A stretch of 12,372 nt of DNA from Pseudomonadota bacterium (lineage in GTDB: Bacteria; Pseudomonadota; Alphaproteobacteria; Rhizobiales; Rhizobiaceae), in contig JAEXMK010000174.1 in the NCBI GenBank assembly GCA_023444445.1, positions 1 to 12,372 on the forward strand. Reading direction: 5' to 3'. Under the pieces are notes generated by a model that worked only from the letters and a program-made list of their open reading frames with translations, made no database searches and was not told where the DNA came from. Both the position numbers and the translations under genes were made by a program. Positions 1 to 6,795 of this stretch are shown here, in pieces (position 1 is the stretch's first letter; the number at the start of each line of letters is the position of its first letter).

Positions 1-705
1 ATGCTGAGTTCCGGGCCGGTGTGCGACGAGGTTCTGCTCGGTGCCTCGGGTGTCGTTTCCAACATGAAGCCCGGTGCTATTCTGCTGCTGATGAGTTCCA
101 TCCCGGTCGACAGCGCACGGGAACAGGCGGAGGTGGCCAAGGCTTATGGCATCGCTTATGTCGACGCACCGGTCTCTGGCGGCGAAAAAGGGGCGATTGC
201 GGGAACGCTCGCCATCATGGCCGGCGGCGAACAGCAGGATGTGGATGCGCTGCGGCCACTCCTCAATTGCCTCGGCCGCGTTACCCATGTCGGTCCGGTG
301 GGCTGCGGCTCATTGGCCAAGCTTGCCAACCAGTTGATCGTCGCCTCGACAATCTGCGCCGTTGCGGAAGCTTTGACGCTGGTTGAAGCGGGGGGAGCTG
401 ACCCGGCACAGGTGCGCGAGGCCCTGCTTGGTGGTTTTGCCGAGTCCACCGTTTTCCGCCAGCACGGCAAGCGCATGGTGGAAGGCGATTTCCGCCCCGG
501 CGGGCCGGCGAAATATCAGGTGAAGGATACGTCCACGGCCCTAGCTTTCGCCAAGAGCCGTGGCCTGAATTTGCCGGTCGGCGAGGAGGTTGACCGGCTG
601 TTCCGCTCCATGGTCGAGCATGGCGCAGGCGAGCTTGATCACAGCGGTGTGATCCTTGAGATTAAGCGCATGAATGCGTTCGGAGGAACGCTCGAAACTG
701 TTTAG
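1..705 (+). CDS. NAD-dependent beta-hydroxyacid dehydrogenase (GarR / 3-hydroxyisobutyrate dehydrogenase family), 5'-truncated by window edge
   Basis: This is the C-terminal 234 residues of a cytosolic NAD(P)-dependent dehydrogenase acting on short 3-hydroxy acids. The family includes tartronate semialdehyde reductase, 3-hydroxyisobutyrate dehydrogenase and L-threonate dehydrogenase. Visible are the substrate-binding segment DAPVSGG (residues 55-61), the GxGxxxKLxNQ segment with the presumed catalytic Lys107 and Asn110, and a second conserved Lys-Asp pair at 175-176 in the all-helical domain. Family members are about 290-300 residues, and the N-terminal GxGxMG Rossmann motif is absent. The ATG at base 1 is therefore probably an internal Met of a gene that begins upstream. 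It ends 21 bases before the TRAP binding-protein gene, suggesting co-transcription. The exact substrate cannot be decided from sequence. Family call is firm; subfamily is open. Confidence 0.9.
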   Translation: MLSSGPVCDEVLLGASGVVSNMKPGAILLLMSSIPVDSAREQAEVAKAYGIAYVDAPVSGGEKGAIAGTLAIMAGGEQQDVDALRPLLNCLGRVTHVGPVGCGSLAKLANQLIVASTICAVAEALTLVEAGGADPAQVREALLGGFAESTVFRQHGKRMVEGDFRPGGPAKYQVKDTSTALAFAKSRGLNLPVGEEVDRLFRSMVEHGAGELDHSGVILEIKRMNAFGGTLETV

Positions 706-726
706 AGACAACAACGGGAGGAACAC

Positions 727-1722
727 ATGAAAATTTCAAAACTTTACGGGCTGGCTCTAGCTGCCACCATGCTGGTTGCATCAATTGTGAAGGCGGAAAC
801 GCTCACGCTTTCGACGCCGGATCCGGACAATTCCGAAATTACGCTCGCCGCCAACAAGTTCGCCGAGCTGGTCTCCGCCAAGACGAATGGCGAAGTCACC
901 GTCAAGGTCTTCGCGAACGGCTCGCTTTACGGCGGCGATCCATCGGGCGCCGTGAAGCAGTTAGCGGGTGGATCGCTCGACATGCTGCTTTTGGCAACAT
1001 CGCTATATGCGAATTTCGACCCGCGTTTTTCCGCGATTTCCATTCCCTATCTTTTTGACGATGAAGAACAGCTTCGAACCTTTCTGGAAGGTGAGCAGGG
1101 CAAGGAGCTGATTGCTGGGTTGGAAAAGATCGGCATCAAGGCGGTCGATCTCTGGCCGCGCCCCTTCCGCCAGATGACCAATTCCAAGCGCCCCATAACC
1201 TCTCCAGATGATCTGCGCGGATTGAAGTTCCGGGTGCCGAACAATCCGCTGTGGGTGGAATTCTTCAAGAAGATGGGGGCCGCACCGACTCCGCTCGCTT
1301 TTGCCGAGGTCTATAATGCCCTGCAGCTGAAAGTTGTCGATGGCCAGGAAAACCCGATCAATGTGCCGCTATCTGCAAAATTCTACGAGGTTCAAAAATA
1401 CGTCTCGATCACCAATCACATGGGGGACGGCTGGGTTCTGGGCATCAGCCCCGCCAAGTTCAATGCCCTGAGCGATGCGCACAAGGCAGCCGTTGAGGAG
1501 GCGGCGAAGGAAGCGGAAGTGTGGAAGGTGCAGAACGACGCCTCGAGCGCGGAAGCGACGATCGCCGAACTGCAGAAACACGGGATGGAGATCAATCGCC
1601 TGACGCCCGAGCAGCAGAAGGCTTTTGTGGAGGTGTCCAAGGGCCTCTATCCCGTTTTTGCCGGGCTGGTGAAGGATCAGGCTTTCTTCGACAAGACGAT
1701 TGCCGCTGTCGGCAAGAAATAA
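727..1722 (+). CDS. TRAP transporter solute-binding protein, DctP family
   Basis: Periplasmic binding protein that captures a small carboxylate and delivers it to the TRAP membrane subunits encoded next. The 331-residue length is usual for DctP proteins. A Sec signal peptide has a basic start, a hydrophobic core (residues 6-21) and probable cleavage after VKA at residue 23. The segment from RQMTNSKRPI through the DDLRGLKFRVP block (about 148-171) is the classic DctP core; Arg169 occupies the position known in the family to bind the substrate carboxylate. The conserved VYNALQ and VDGQENP motifs follow at 195-210. The start is supported by GGGAGG at 716-721, five bases before ATG. The membrane genes follow after a 55-base gap holding a strong hairpin. 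Ligand is unknown; the upstream dehydrogenase hints at a hydroxy or oxo acid. Confidence 0.95.
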   Translation: MKISKLYGLALAATMLVASIVKAETLTLSTPDPDNSEITLAANKFAELVSAKTNGEVTVKVFANGSLYGGDPSGAVKQLAGGSLDMLLLATSLYANFDPRFSAISIPYLFDDEEQLRTFLEGEQGKELIAGLEKIGIKAVDLWPRPFRQMTNSKRPITSPDDLRGLKFRVPNNPLWVEFFKKMGAAPTPLAFAEVYNALQLKVVDGQENPINVPLSAKFYEVQKYVSITNHMGDGWVLGISPAKFNALSDAHKAAVEEAAKEAEVWKVQNDASSAEATIAELQKHGMEINRLTPEQQKAFVEVSKGLYPVFAGLVKDQAFFDKTIAAVGKK

Positions 1723-1736
1723 GGCAATGAGGTCTT

Positions 1737-1761
1737 CCGGATCGGCGCGCAGCCGGTCCGG
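1737..1761 (+). other. Strong RNA hairpin between TRAP binding-protein and small membrane subunit genes
   Basis: Bases 1737-1746 (CCGGATCGGC) pair with 1752-1761 (GCCGGTCCGG) over all ten positions, nine Watson-Crick and one U-G, around the five-base loop GCGCA. No T-run follows, so it is not a canonical intrinsic terminator. It ends three bases before the Shine-Dalgarno sequence of the next gene. By analogy with other importer operons it may protect the upstream binding-protein message from 3' decay or lower translation of the membrane genes. That role is inferred. Confidence 0.6.
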
Positions 1762-1763
1762 TC

Positions 1764-1770
1764 GGGAGGA
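1764..1770 (+). promoter_or_regulatory. Ribosome binding site fixing the start of the TRAP small subunit
   Basis: GGGAGGA lies seven bases before the ATG at 1778. It favours this start over in-frame upstream starts that would overlap the binding-protein gene. Confidence 0.8.
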
Positions 1771-1777
1771 CAGGTAT

Positions 1778-2326
1778 ATGGACGAAACGTCATCATTTCT
1801 CGGCAGGGTCATCAGATTGGCGACCGACGTGCTGGCCGGTCTGGCCGCTGTCGGGGTTCTGACCGTCGTGCTTTTGCAGGTGTCGACCCGAATGTGGGGC
1901 ACTCCGGCCTCGTGGACCGAGGAGGCGACACGGTATCTTTTCATATGGATGGTATTTCTGGGAGTGGCGGGCAGCTTCCGCACCGCCGACATGGCGCGGG
2001 TAACGGTTTTCATCGCGCTGATGCCGGCCTTTGTGCGGCGTCTTTCCCTACCCATCTACATTGTCTCGTCGGTCGCCTTTTTCGGTCTGATGATTTCTAC
2101 GGGGTGGACGCTGGTGCGCCAGCAATATGCCATGAATGAAACCGCCGCGACGCTTGCCGTGCCCATGTGGATGATCGGCATCATCATCCCGCTCAGCGCC
2201 GCGTTGGGCATTGCCGCTATCGTGGAATCCCTGCGTCAACATCGCGACCGCATCGAGCTGCCGGAGGCGTCTCAACCTCTGCCGGAGGCCGATCTGGTTG
2301 TCGGAAATCTGGAGAAACGGCCATGA
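1778..2326 (+). CDS. TRAP transporter small transmembrane subunit, DctQ family
   Basis: Four-helix inner-membrane subunit of the TRAP importer that partners the large DctM-type channel subunit. The 182-residue protein has hydrophobic segments at about 18-36, 50-66, 88-108 and 130-155. The conserved DctQ signature WTEEATRYLF (46-55), followed by a second hydrophobic stretch, is clear. The polar C-terminal tail (about 157-182) is cytosolic in the family. Its stop codon overlaps the next start as ATGA, indicating translational coupling with the large subunit. An in-frame extension back to 1700 exists but would run into the binding-protein gene and lacks a matching ribosome binding site. Confidence 0.93.
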   Translation: MDETSSFLGRVIRLATDVLAGLAAVGVLTVVLLQVSTRMWGTPASWTEEATRYLFIWMVFLGVAGSFRTADMARVTVFIALMPAFVRRLSLPIYIVSSVAFFGLMISTGWTLVRQQYAMNETAATLAVPMWMIGIIIPLSAALGIAAIVESLRQHRDRIELPEASQPLPEADLVVGNLEKRP

Positions 2327-3603
2327 GCCTGACGCTGCTTGGACTTTTCCTTCTCATGAGCGCTTTTGGCGTTCCGCTTGCCGTTGCGCTCGGTCTTGCG
2401 AGCCTTGCCTCCATCGCGCTTTATACGTCGATGCCTATGGACCTTTTGGCGCAGACCATGTTCTCGGGCATGAATTCCTTCCTTCTGGTGGCCGTGCCGC
2501 TTTTCATTCTTGTTGGCGTTCTGATGGAGCGGGGCAAGGTCGCGGAACGACTGTTCGACTTTGCCGAGGCCATTGTCGGCTGGCTTCCCGGTGGTCTCGG
2601 CCACGTCAATGTCGCCTCGTCGGTGATTTTCGGCGGCGTTTCCGGTTCATCCGTCGCCGATATCGCCTCGATCGGAGCAATCGAGATCAAGGCCATGGAA
2701 CGTCACGGTTTTCCCAAGGGTTACGCCGTCGGCCTAACGCTGTGCACGTCGACGCTTTCCTCCATCATCCCGCCGTCCATCCTCATCGTCATTGCCGGAT
2801 CGGTGGCAAATGCCTCCATCGGCACCCTGCTGGTGGCCGGGCTGGTGCCGGGATTGTTCCTTGCGTTCGTTTTCATGGTTTTCAACCACATCTATGCGGT
2901 GCGCAACGGCTTCAATCCGCCGACGCCTTTTAACGTCCGGCGTGTGGTGACGACCGGTCTCGCCGCCATCCTGCCGATGCTGACGCCGGTGATCCTGCTG
3001 ATCGGCATTGTCGACGGCTATTTCACGCCGACGGAAGCGGCTGGCATCGCCGTTGTCTATACGCTGTTTCTGGCCGTCATCCTATATCGCACGATCCCGT
3101 TTTCGGCGCTGCTCGGTATCTTCATTGAAACGGCGCGCACATCCGGCTCGATCCTGTTCATCGCGGCGACCGCGAAGCTGGCTGCATGGGTTTTCACCTT
3201 TGACGGCCTGCCGGCGCAGGTGGCGGTGTTCCTCGGCCATATCAGCACCGGGCCGACCATGGCGATGGTGCTTATCTTCTTTTTCCTCATCGTCGTCGGC
3301 ATGTTCATGGACGCGATTGCGGCGATGTTCATCCTCATTCCGGTGCTTCTGCCGCCGGCCGTATCGCTTGGGGTTGATCCGATCCATTTCCTGATCGTCA
3401 TGGTCATCACCCTGACGCTCGGGCTTGTGACGCCGCCGGTCGGTGTGTGCCTGTTCGCCGTTGCGCAAGTCGCGAAAATGTCGATCGAGGATGTCATAAA
3501 AGGCTCCCTTGCGCCAATGGCCATTCTGGTCGCTGCCATCTTCGCGCTGGTTCTGTTTCCCGATCTGACGCTTGCGCCCATCCGGCTCATGGGGCTTTAC
3601 TAA
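2323..3603 (+). CDS. TRAP transporter large transmembrane subunit, DctM family
   Basis: Channel-forming inner-membrane subunit that moves the substrate using an ion gradient, as established for the TRAP family. The 426 residues match the usual DctM length and are hydrophobic almost throughout, consistent with 11-12 or more membrane segments. Family hallmarks include the GGVSGSS motif (104-110) followed by ADIASIG, and the IIPPSI helix break (148-153). A second repeat-like half contains the TPPVG segment near the C-terminus. The ATG overlaps the stop of the small subunit gene by four bases, with GGAGAAA at 2311-2317 as ribosome binding site. A longer in-frame start at 2167 lies inside the small subunit gene and is rejected. 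The gene ends just before a bidirectional terminator-like hairpin. Confidence 0.95.
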   Translation: MSLTLLGLFLLMSAFGVPLAVALGLASLASIALYTSMPMDLLAQTMFSGMNSFLLVAVPLFILVGVLMERGKVAERLFDFAEAIVGWLPGGLGHVNVASSVIFGGVSGSSVADIASIGAIEIKAMERHGFPKGYAVGLTLCTSTLSSIIPPSILIVIAGSVANASIGTLLVAGLVPGLFLAFVFMVFNHIYAVRNGFNPPTPFNVRRVVTTGLAAILPMLTPVILLIGIVDGYFTPTEAAGIAVVYTLFLAVILYRTIPFSALLGIFIETARTSGSILFIAATAKLAAWVFTFDGLPAQVAVFLGHISTGPTMAMVLIFFFLIVVGMFMDAIAAMFILIPVLLPPAVSLGVDPIHFLIVMVITLTLGLVTPPVGVCLFAVAQVAKMSIEDVIKGSLAPMAILVAAIFALVLFPDLTLAPIRLMGLY

Positions 3604-3627
3604 GTCCACGCGAAGACGACCGAAAAA

Positions 3628-4524
3628 TCAGACAACGCGACGGGCTTGCCAATCGTCGCGTTGTTTTCGCATCCACTCCAGGAACAGTGTCACTTTTCTC
3701 TGCCGTAGATGGGAATGCGGGCAGACGATCCATTGGGTGATGAGCTTGATACGTGGCGCGTCGATTACGGGACAAACAAGCGCTCCAGTGCCAAGTTCCC
3801 GTTCCATCATCAGCGTGCTTTCCAATGCCACACCCAGGCCGCCAGCCGCCGCATCAATTGCCATATGGCTACGGTCGAACAGGACACGCCGCCATCTCTT
3901 GTCGGAGTTCACGCCCGCCATCGGAAACCAGTGCGTCCACTGCGCCTGTGCCTTAACAGAATGAATGAGCCGCAGATCCAGCAGATCGGCGGCCTGAAGG
4001 CTTCCGGCGACGGCGTAATCTGGGGATGACACCGGCAGGAATTCCTCGTCCACCAGCCCTTCAACGAAGAGGCCCGGCCAGCGGCCATCGCCATGGCGCA
4101 GCTCTATATCGACGAGTTCCTGCGAAAAATCGGTTGGCTCGTTGGTGCCGTCGAGGCGCACTTCTAGTTCGGGATGCTCCTCCAGAAACGAGCCGAGGCG
4201 CGGCAGCAGCCATTTGTTGGAAATGGTCGGCGTCGCCCGGATCGTCAGCGTGGTGACCGAGCGGAAGCCGCGAATACTGTCGGTGGCGTCCGATATCTGC
4301 TCGATCTGGGCGGTGATCATCGAGAAATAGCGCTCGCCCGCTTCCGTCAATGTCACCTTGCGGCCGGTCCGCGCCATCAGGGTCGTGCCGAGCTGGCCTT
4401 CCAGCAGCTGGATCTGCTGGGAAACGGCCGAAGGGGTGACGCTCAGTTCCTCCGCCGCCCGCGAAATGCTGCCCGCCCTTGCCGCGGCGTGGAAGACGAG
4501 GATCGATTTTATCGGTATCTGCAT
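3628..4524 (-). CDS. LysR-family transcriptional regulator, GcvA-like subgroup
   Basis: DNA-binding regulator of 298 residues. The N-terminal winged helix-turn-helix spans about 5-62 (AAARAGSISRAAEELSVTPS, then AVSQQIQLLE). A LysR substrate-binding domain covers roughly 90-290 and carries the GcvA-type block ELRHGDGRWPGL (141-152) followed by LPVSSPDY. I chose the ATG at 4524. A TTG six codons upstream (4542, 304 residues) is possible, but its only Shine-Dalgarno-like sequence is buried in a terminator stem. The gene converges on the TRAP operon and follows the MFS exporter gene in the same direction. Its target is not evident: no divergent partner gene exists. Control of the TRAP operon or exporter is possible but unproven. 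The final codons also form the terminator at 3632-3667. Confidence 0.93.
   Translation of the reverse strand: MQIPIKSILVFHAAARAGSISRAAEELSVTPSAVSQQIQLLEGQLGTTLMARTGRKVTLTEAGERYFSMITAQIEQISDATDSIRGFRSVTTLTIRATPTISNKWLLPRLGSFLEEHPELEVRLDGTNEPTDFSQELVDIELRHGDGRWPGLFVEGLVDEEFLPVSSPDYAVAGSLQAADLLDLRLIHSVKAQAQWTHWFPMAGVNSDKRWRRVLFDRSHMAIDAAAGGLGVALESTLMMERELGTGALVCPVIDAPRIKLITQWIVCPHSHLRQRKVTLFLEWMRKQRDDWQARRVV
3632..3667. terminator. Terminator-like hairpin usable on both strands, between convergent TRAP operon and LysR gene
   Basis: A perfect 11-bp stem (ACAACGCGACG at 3632-3642 with CGTCGCGTTGT at 3654-3664) surrounds an 11-base loop. On the + strand it runs directly into TTTT (3664-3667). On the - strand a run of five T (the complement of 3623-3627) follows four bases after the stem. 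The position, 29 bases after the large TRAP gene stop, fits an intrinsic terminator for that operon. The whole stem lies within the last codons of the convergent LysR gene. Confidence 0.7.
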
Positions 4525-4548
4525 GGGTGGGACTTTGCTCAACGAAAT

Positions 4549-4583
4549 ACGGCGGTCACCTGAGTATCACAGGTGACCGCCGT
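4549..4583 (-). terminator. 14-bp stem-loop after the MFS gene, probable terminator
   Basis: ACGGCGGTCACCTG (4549-4562) and its exact reverse complement (4570-4583) form a perfect 14-bp stem with a seven-base loop. On the - strand it lies downstream of the exporter stop, and the transcript continues ATTTCG, a short U-run. The weak U-run makes efficiency uncertain, but stem strength and position fit an intrinsic terminator. It stops 24 bases before the LysR ATG. Confidence 0.65.
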
Positions 4584-4587
4584 GATG

Positions 4588-4611
4588 AAAAGCGTTGAAC
4601 GCTAAGCTTTT
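4588..4611 (-). terminator. Small hairpin with T-run overlapping the MFS stop codon
   Basis: On the - strand AGCGT-TCA-ACGCT (4603-4591) is a 5-bp stem followed by a run of four T that starts with its last base. An alternative pairing joins AAAAGC and GCTTTT (4606-4611 with 4588-4593). It begins within the exporter's TAA stop (4612-4610) and precedes the large stem-loop, giving two terminator-like structures in tandem. On its own it is weak. Confidence 0.35.
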
Positions 4612-5806
4612 AGCGGTGGCTCGGCAGTTTCGGCAGGAAAACCGTGAGCAGGCCGAGCAGCGGCATATAGGAGCAGATGCGGTAGACGAACTCGATGCCT
4701 TCCTTATCCGCATAGACACCCAGAACCGCAGCCCCGATGCCGCCGAAGCCGAAAGCGAAACCGAAGAACATGCCGGCAATCAGGCCCACACGTCCCGGCA
4801 CCAGTTCCTGCGCAAACACAACGATGGCCGAGAAGGCGGAAGAGAAGACGAAGCCGATGACGACGACGAGAACCGCCGTCCAGAACAGGTTGGCATAGGG
4901 CAGCATCAGCGCGAAGGGAATGACGCCGAGGATCGAGAACCAGATGACGACGCGCGAGCCGAAGCGGTCACCGATCGGGCCGCCGAAGAACACGCCCAGT
5001 GCCGAAGCGCCGAGGAAAAGGAACAGCAGAACCTGCGCGTCCTGTACGCCAAGGCCGAACTTGTCGATGGTGTAGAAGGTGAAGTAACTGGACAGGCTGG
5101 CGAGATAGGCGTTCTTGGTGGCGGTCAGAACCACCAGCACCAGAAGCGTCATGATGACAGTGCCGCGGGCGAGGGGAAGGGTGCGGCTGGCCGGTGCCTT
5201 GCCGACCGTTGCGCGGCGGTGGCGGGTGTACCAGACGCCGACCCAGGACAGCACGCCAAAACCGACGAGCGCGATCAGCGAGAACCAGCTGAGGCTCGCC
5301 TGACCGAGCGGGATGACGATAAAGGCGGGGAGCAGCGGGCCGATGGCCGTGCCGGTATTGCCGCCCACCTGGAAGAAGGATTGCGCCAGACCGTGACGGC
5401 CGCCGGATGCCAGACGGGCAACGCGGGAGGCTTCCGGATGGAAGATTGCCGAGCCGATGCCGATAAGGCAGGCGCCGATCACCAGAACCTCGAAACTATG
5501 GGCAAAAGCGAGCGTGATGAGGCCGGCGCAGGTGGACAGCATGGCGACAGGCAGGGAAAACGGCATGGGCCAGCGATCCGTCACCATGCCGACGACCGGC
5601 TGCAGCAGCGATGCGGTAACCTGAAAGGCGAAGGTGAGCAGGCCGATTTGTACGAAATCAAGCGCGTAATTGGCTTTCAGCAATGGGTAAAGCGACGTCA
5701 GCAGCGATTGCATGATGTCGTTCAGCATATGGCAGAAGCTGGCGGCTGCGATGATTGAGAACGCCGTGCGTTGCGGGTTGAACCCGGTGCTGGTGACGGT
5801 GGCCAT
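4610..5806 (-). CDS. fsr: MFS exporter, fosmidomycin resistance protein (Fsr) family
   Basis: Inner-membrane proton-driven efflux protein of the major facilitator superfamily. Homologues such as E. coli Fsr confer fosmidomycin resistance; the natural substrate is not established. The 398-residue protein has about 12 hydrophobic segments in two halves. It carries the family's early CHMLNDIMQSLLTSLYP block (25-41) and a motif A-like GMVTDRWP in the loop after the second helix. Further on are the conserved FHPEASRVA stretch and a second motif A-like GGPIGDRFGSR in the C-terminal half. The start at 5806 is fixed by AAAGGA six bases upstream; an in-frame GTG at 5830 would place this site inside the gene. 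It is divergent from a NimR-like regulator, the usual arrangement for a locally controlled drug exporter. Confidence 0.92.
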   Translation of the reverse strand: MATVTSTGFNPQRTAFSIIAAASFCHMLNDIMQSLLTSLYPLLKANYALDFVQIGLLTFAFQVTASLLQPVVGMVTDRWPMPFSLPVAMLSTCAGLITLAFAHSFEVLVIGACLIGIGSAIFHPEASRVARLASGGRHGLAQSFFQVGGNTGTAIGPLLPAFIVIPLGQASLSWFSLIALVGFGVLSWVGVWYTRHRRATVGKAPASRTLPLARGTVIMTLLVLVVLTATKNAYLASLSSYFTFYTIDKFGLGVQDAQVLLFLFLGASALGVFFGGPIGDRFGSRVVIWFSILGVIPFALMLPYANLFWTAVLVVVIGFVFSSAFSAIVVFAQELVPGRVGLIAGMFFGFAFGFGGIGAAVLGVYADKEGIEFVYRICSYMPLLGLLTVFLPKLPSHR

Positions 5807-5812
5807 GGTAAA

Positions 5813-5818
5813 TCCTTT
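5813..5818 (-). promoter_or_regulatory. Ribosome binding site fixing the exporter start
   Basis: AAAGGA on the - strand lies six bases before the ATG at 5806 and decides against the in-frame GTG at 5830. Confidence 0.75.
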
Positions 5819-5837
5819 CCAGATTCCCACTCATCTG

Positions 5838-5866
5838 GCGGGAAACATGTCTTTCTTTCTTCCCGC
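5838..5866. promoter_or_regulatory. Inverted repeat in the divergent exporter/regulator intergenic region, candidate operator
   Basis: GCGGGAA (5838-5844) and TTCCCGC (5860-5866) form a perfect 7-bp inverted repeat with half-sites 22 bases apart, about two helical turns. It lies in the 124-base gap between the divergent starts of the exporter and the AraC regulator. A direct repeat TTCTGG occurs at 5882-5887 and 5900-5905. Either could bind the adjacent regulator. No confident -35/-10 boxes were recognised on either strand. Confidence 0.35.
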
Positions 5867-5930
5867 TTTTATTCATATTGTTTCTGGCCTGCATTTGTGT
5901 TCTGGACGATTTTCTTTGTGAGTGGGCCAA

Positions 5931-6785
5931 ATGGCAAAAATCAAATTGCGCCAGCCGCTGGGCGTCAGCCTGGACGAGCATGAGCGCAGCCTGAAATTGA
6001 TCGACGGCACCAACGAGCCGGTGCTGGCGCTTCATCGTACCTATCCCGCGGGCCATCGAACGCCGCCGCACAGCCATAGCCGGGTGCAGATATGGTGCGC
6101 GCGTCAGGGCGTGGTGCTGGTCAGCACGGCTGACGGGCGCTGGATGATACCGCCCGGTCATGGGTTGCTTATTCCCGCCGGGCTGCAGCATGAGGCCGAG
6201 ATCATCTCCGCGGTAGAGATGCACTCGATCTACGTTCATCCCGATCTGTTCCAGGCAGAGACTCCCCGGGTGGTGGAAGTAACGGAACTGGCCGCCAGCC
6301 TCATTTCGGAATTGCTGGCCGAGGAACAGCAGCCCTCAGCGTTTCATCGCCAGGGTCTGGTGCGTGGTCTTCTGCTCGATGAAGTGAACCGACTGCCGGA
6401 ACGACCGCTCGGCCTGCCTTTTCCAGACAATCAGCGGCTGGCTGCGCTCTGCCGTGATTTTCTTAGAAAGCCCATGGCAAGGGTGGAGATCGATGACTGG
6501 GCCGCGGCCATGGGCATCAGCCGCCGCTCGTTCACGCGGCTCTTCCGCCGCGAACTGGGCGTCAGTTTCGTCACCTGGCGCCAGCAGGCCTGCATCTTCG
6601 CTTCCCTGCCAAGACTGGCGGCGGGCGAGGCGGTGACCAATGTAGCGCTGGATGCCGGTTATGAAAACATACCGGCTTTCACCACCATGTTCCGGCGAAT
6701 GCTGGGCAGTTCACCAAGGGCCTATCGGCAGGCGGCGCGGCAGCGCGGGGGAGCTTTTTCCGACTTGGACGATATAGGAGACTAG
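5931..6785 (+). CDS. AraC-family regulator with N-terminal cupin, NimR-like
   Basis: Transcriptional regulator of 284 residues. The N-terminal cupin-like sensor carries HRTPPHSHSRVQIW (42-55) and the MIPPGHGLLIPAGLQHE block (72-88). This combination is typical of the NimR (YeaM) group, which in E. coli controls the divergent exporter gene nimT. Two AraC helix-turn-helix motifs follow at about 187-209 (VEIDDWAAAMGISRRSFTRL region) and 234-259 (AVTNVALDAGYENIPAF), with the SPRAYR end signature at 261-266. The ATG at 5931 is preferred; a GTG at 5922 adds three residues and neither has a strong ribosome binding site. Divergent position suggests it controls the Fsr-type exporter and possibly itself. 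Effector unknown. Confidence 0.9.
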   Translation: MAKIKLRQPLGVSLDEHERSLKLIDGTNEPVLALHRTYPAGHRTPPHSHSRVQIWCARQGVVLVSTADGRWMIPPGHGLLIPAGLQHEAEIISAVEMHSIYVHPDLFQAETPRVVEVTELAASLISELLAEEQQPSAFHRQGLVRGLLLDEVNRLPERPLGLPFPDNQRLAALCRDFLRKPMARVEIDDWAAAMGISRRSFTRLFRRELGVSFVTWRQQACIFASLPRLAAGEAVTNVALDAGYENIPAFTTMFRRMLGSSPRAYRQAARQRGGAFSDLDDIGD

Positions 6786-6795
6786 GCTTAACGCT

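Noticed and set aside
1369..2055. Open frame antisense to the TRAP binding-protein and small subunit genes
   Set aside because: It spans the junction of two well-supported + strand genes, resembles no known family and looks like a codon-bias shadow.
2167..2322. N-terminal extension of the large TRAP subunit
   Set aside because: It lies in another frame of the small subunit gene, and the added residues are polar and unlike DctM. The coupled ATG at 2323 has a ribosome binding site.
4595..5758. Long open frame (387 codons) antisense to the MFS exporter
   Set aside because: It has a charged, low-complexity composition rich in Asp, Glu, Arg and Gln, typical of the complement of a GC-rich membrane-protein gene. 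It has no recognisable domain, and the - strand Fsr protein is a clear family match.
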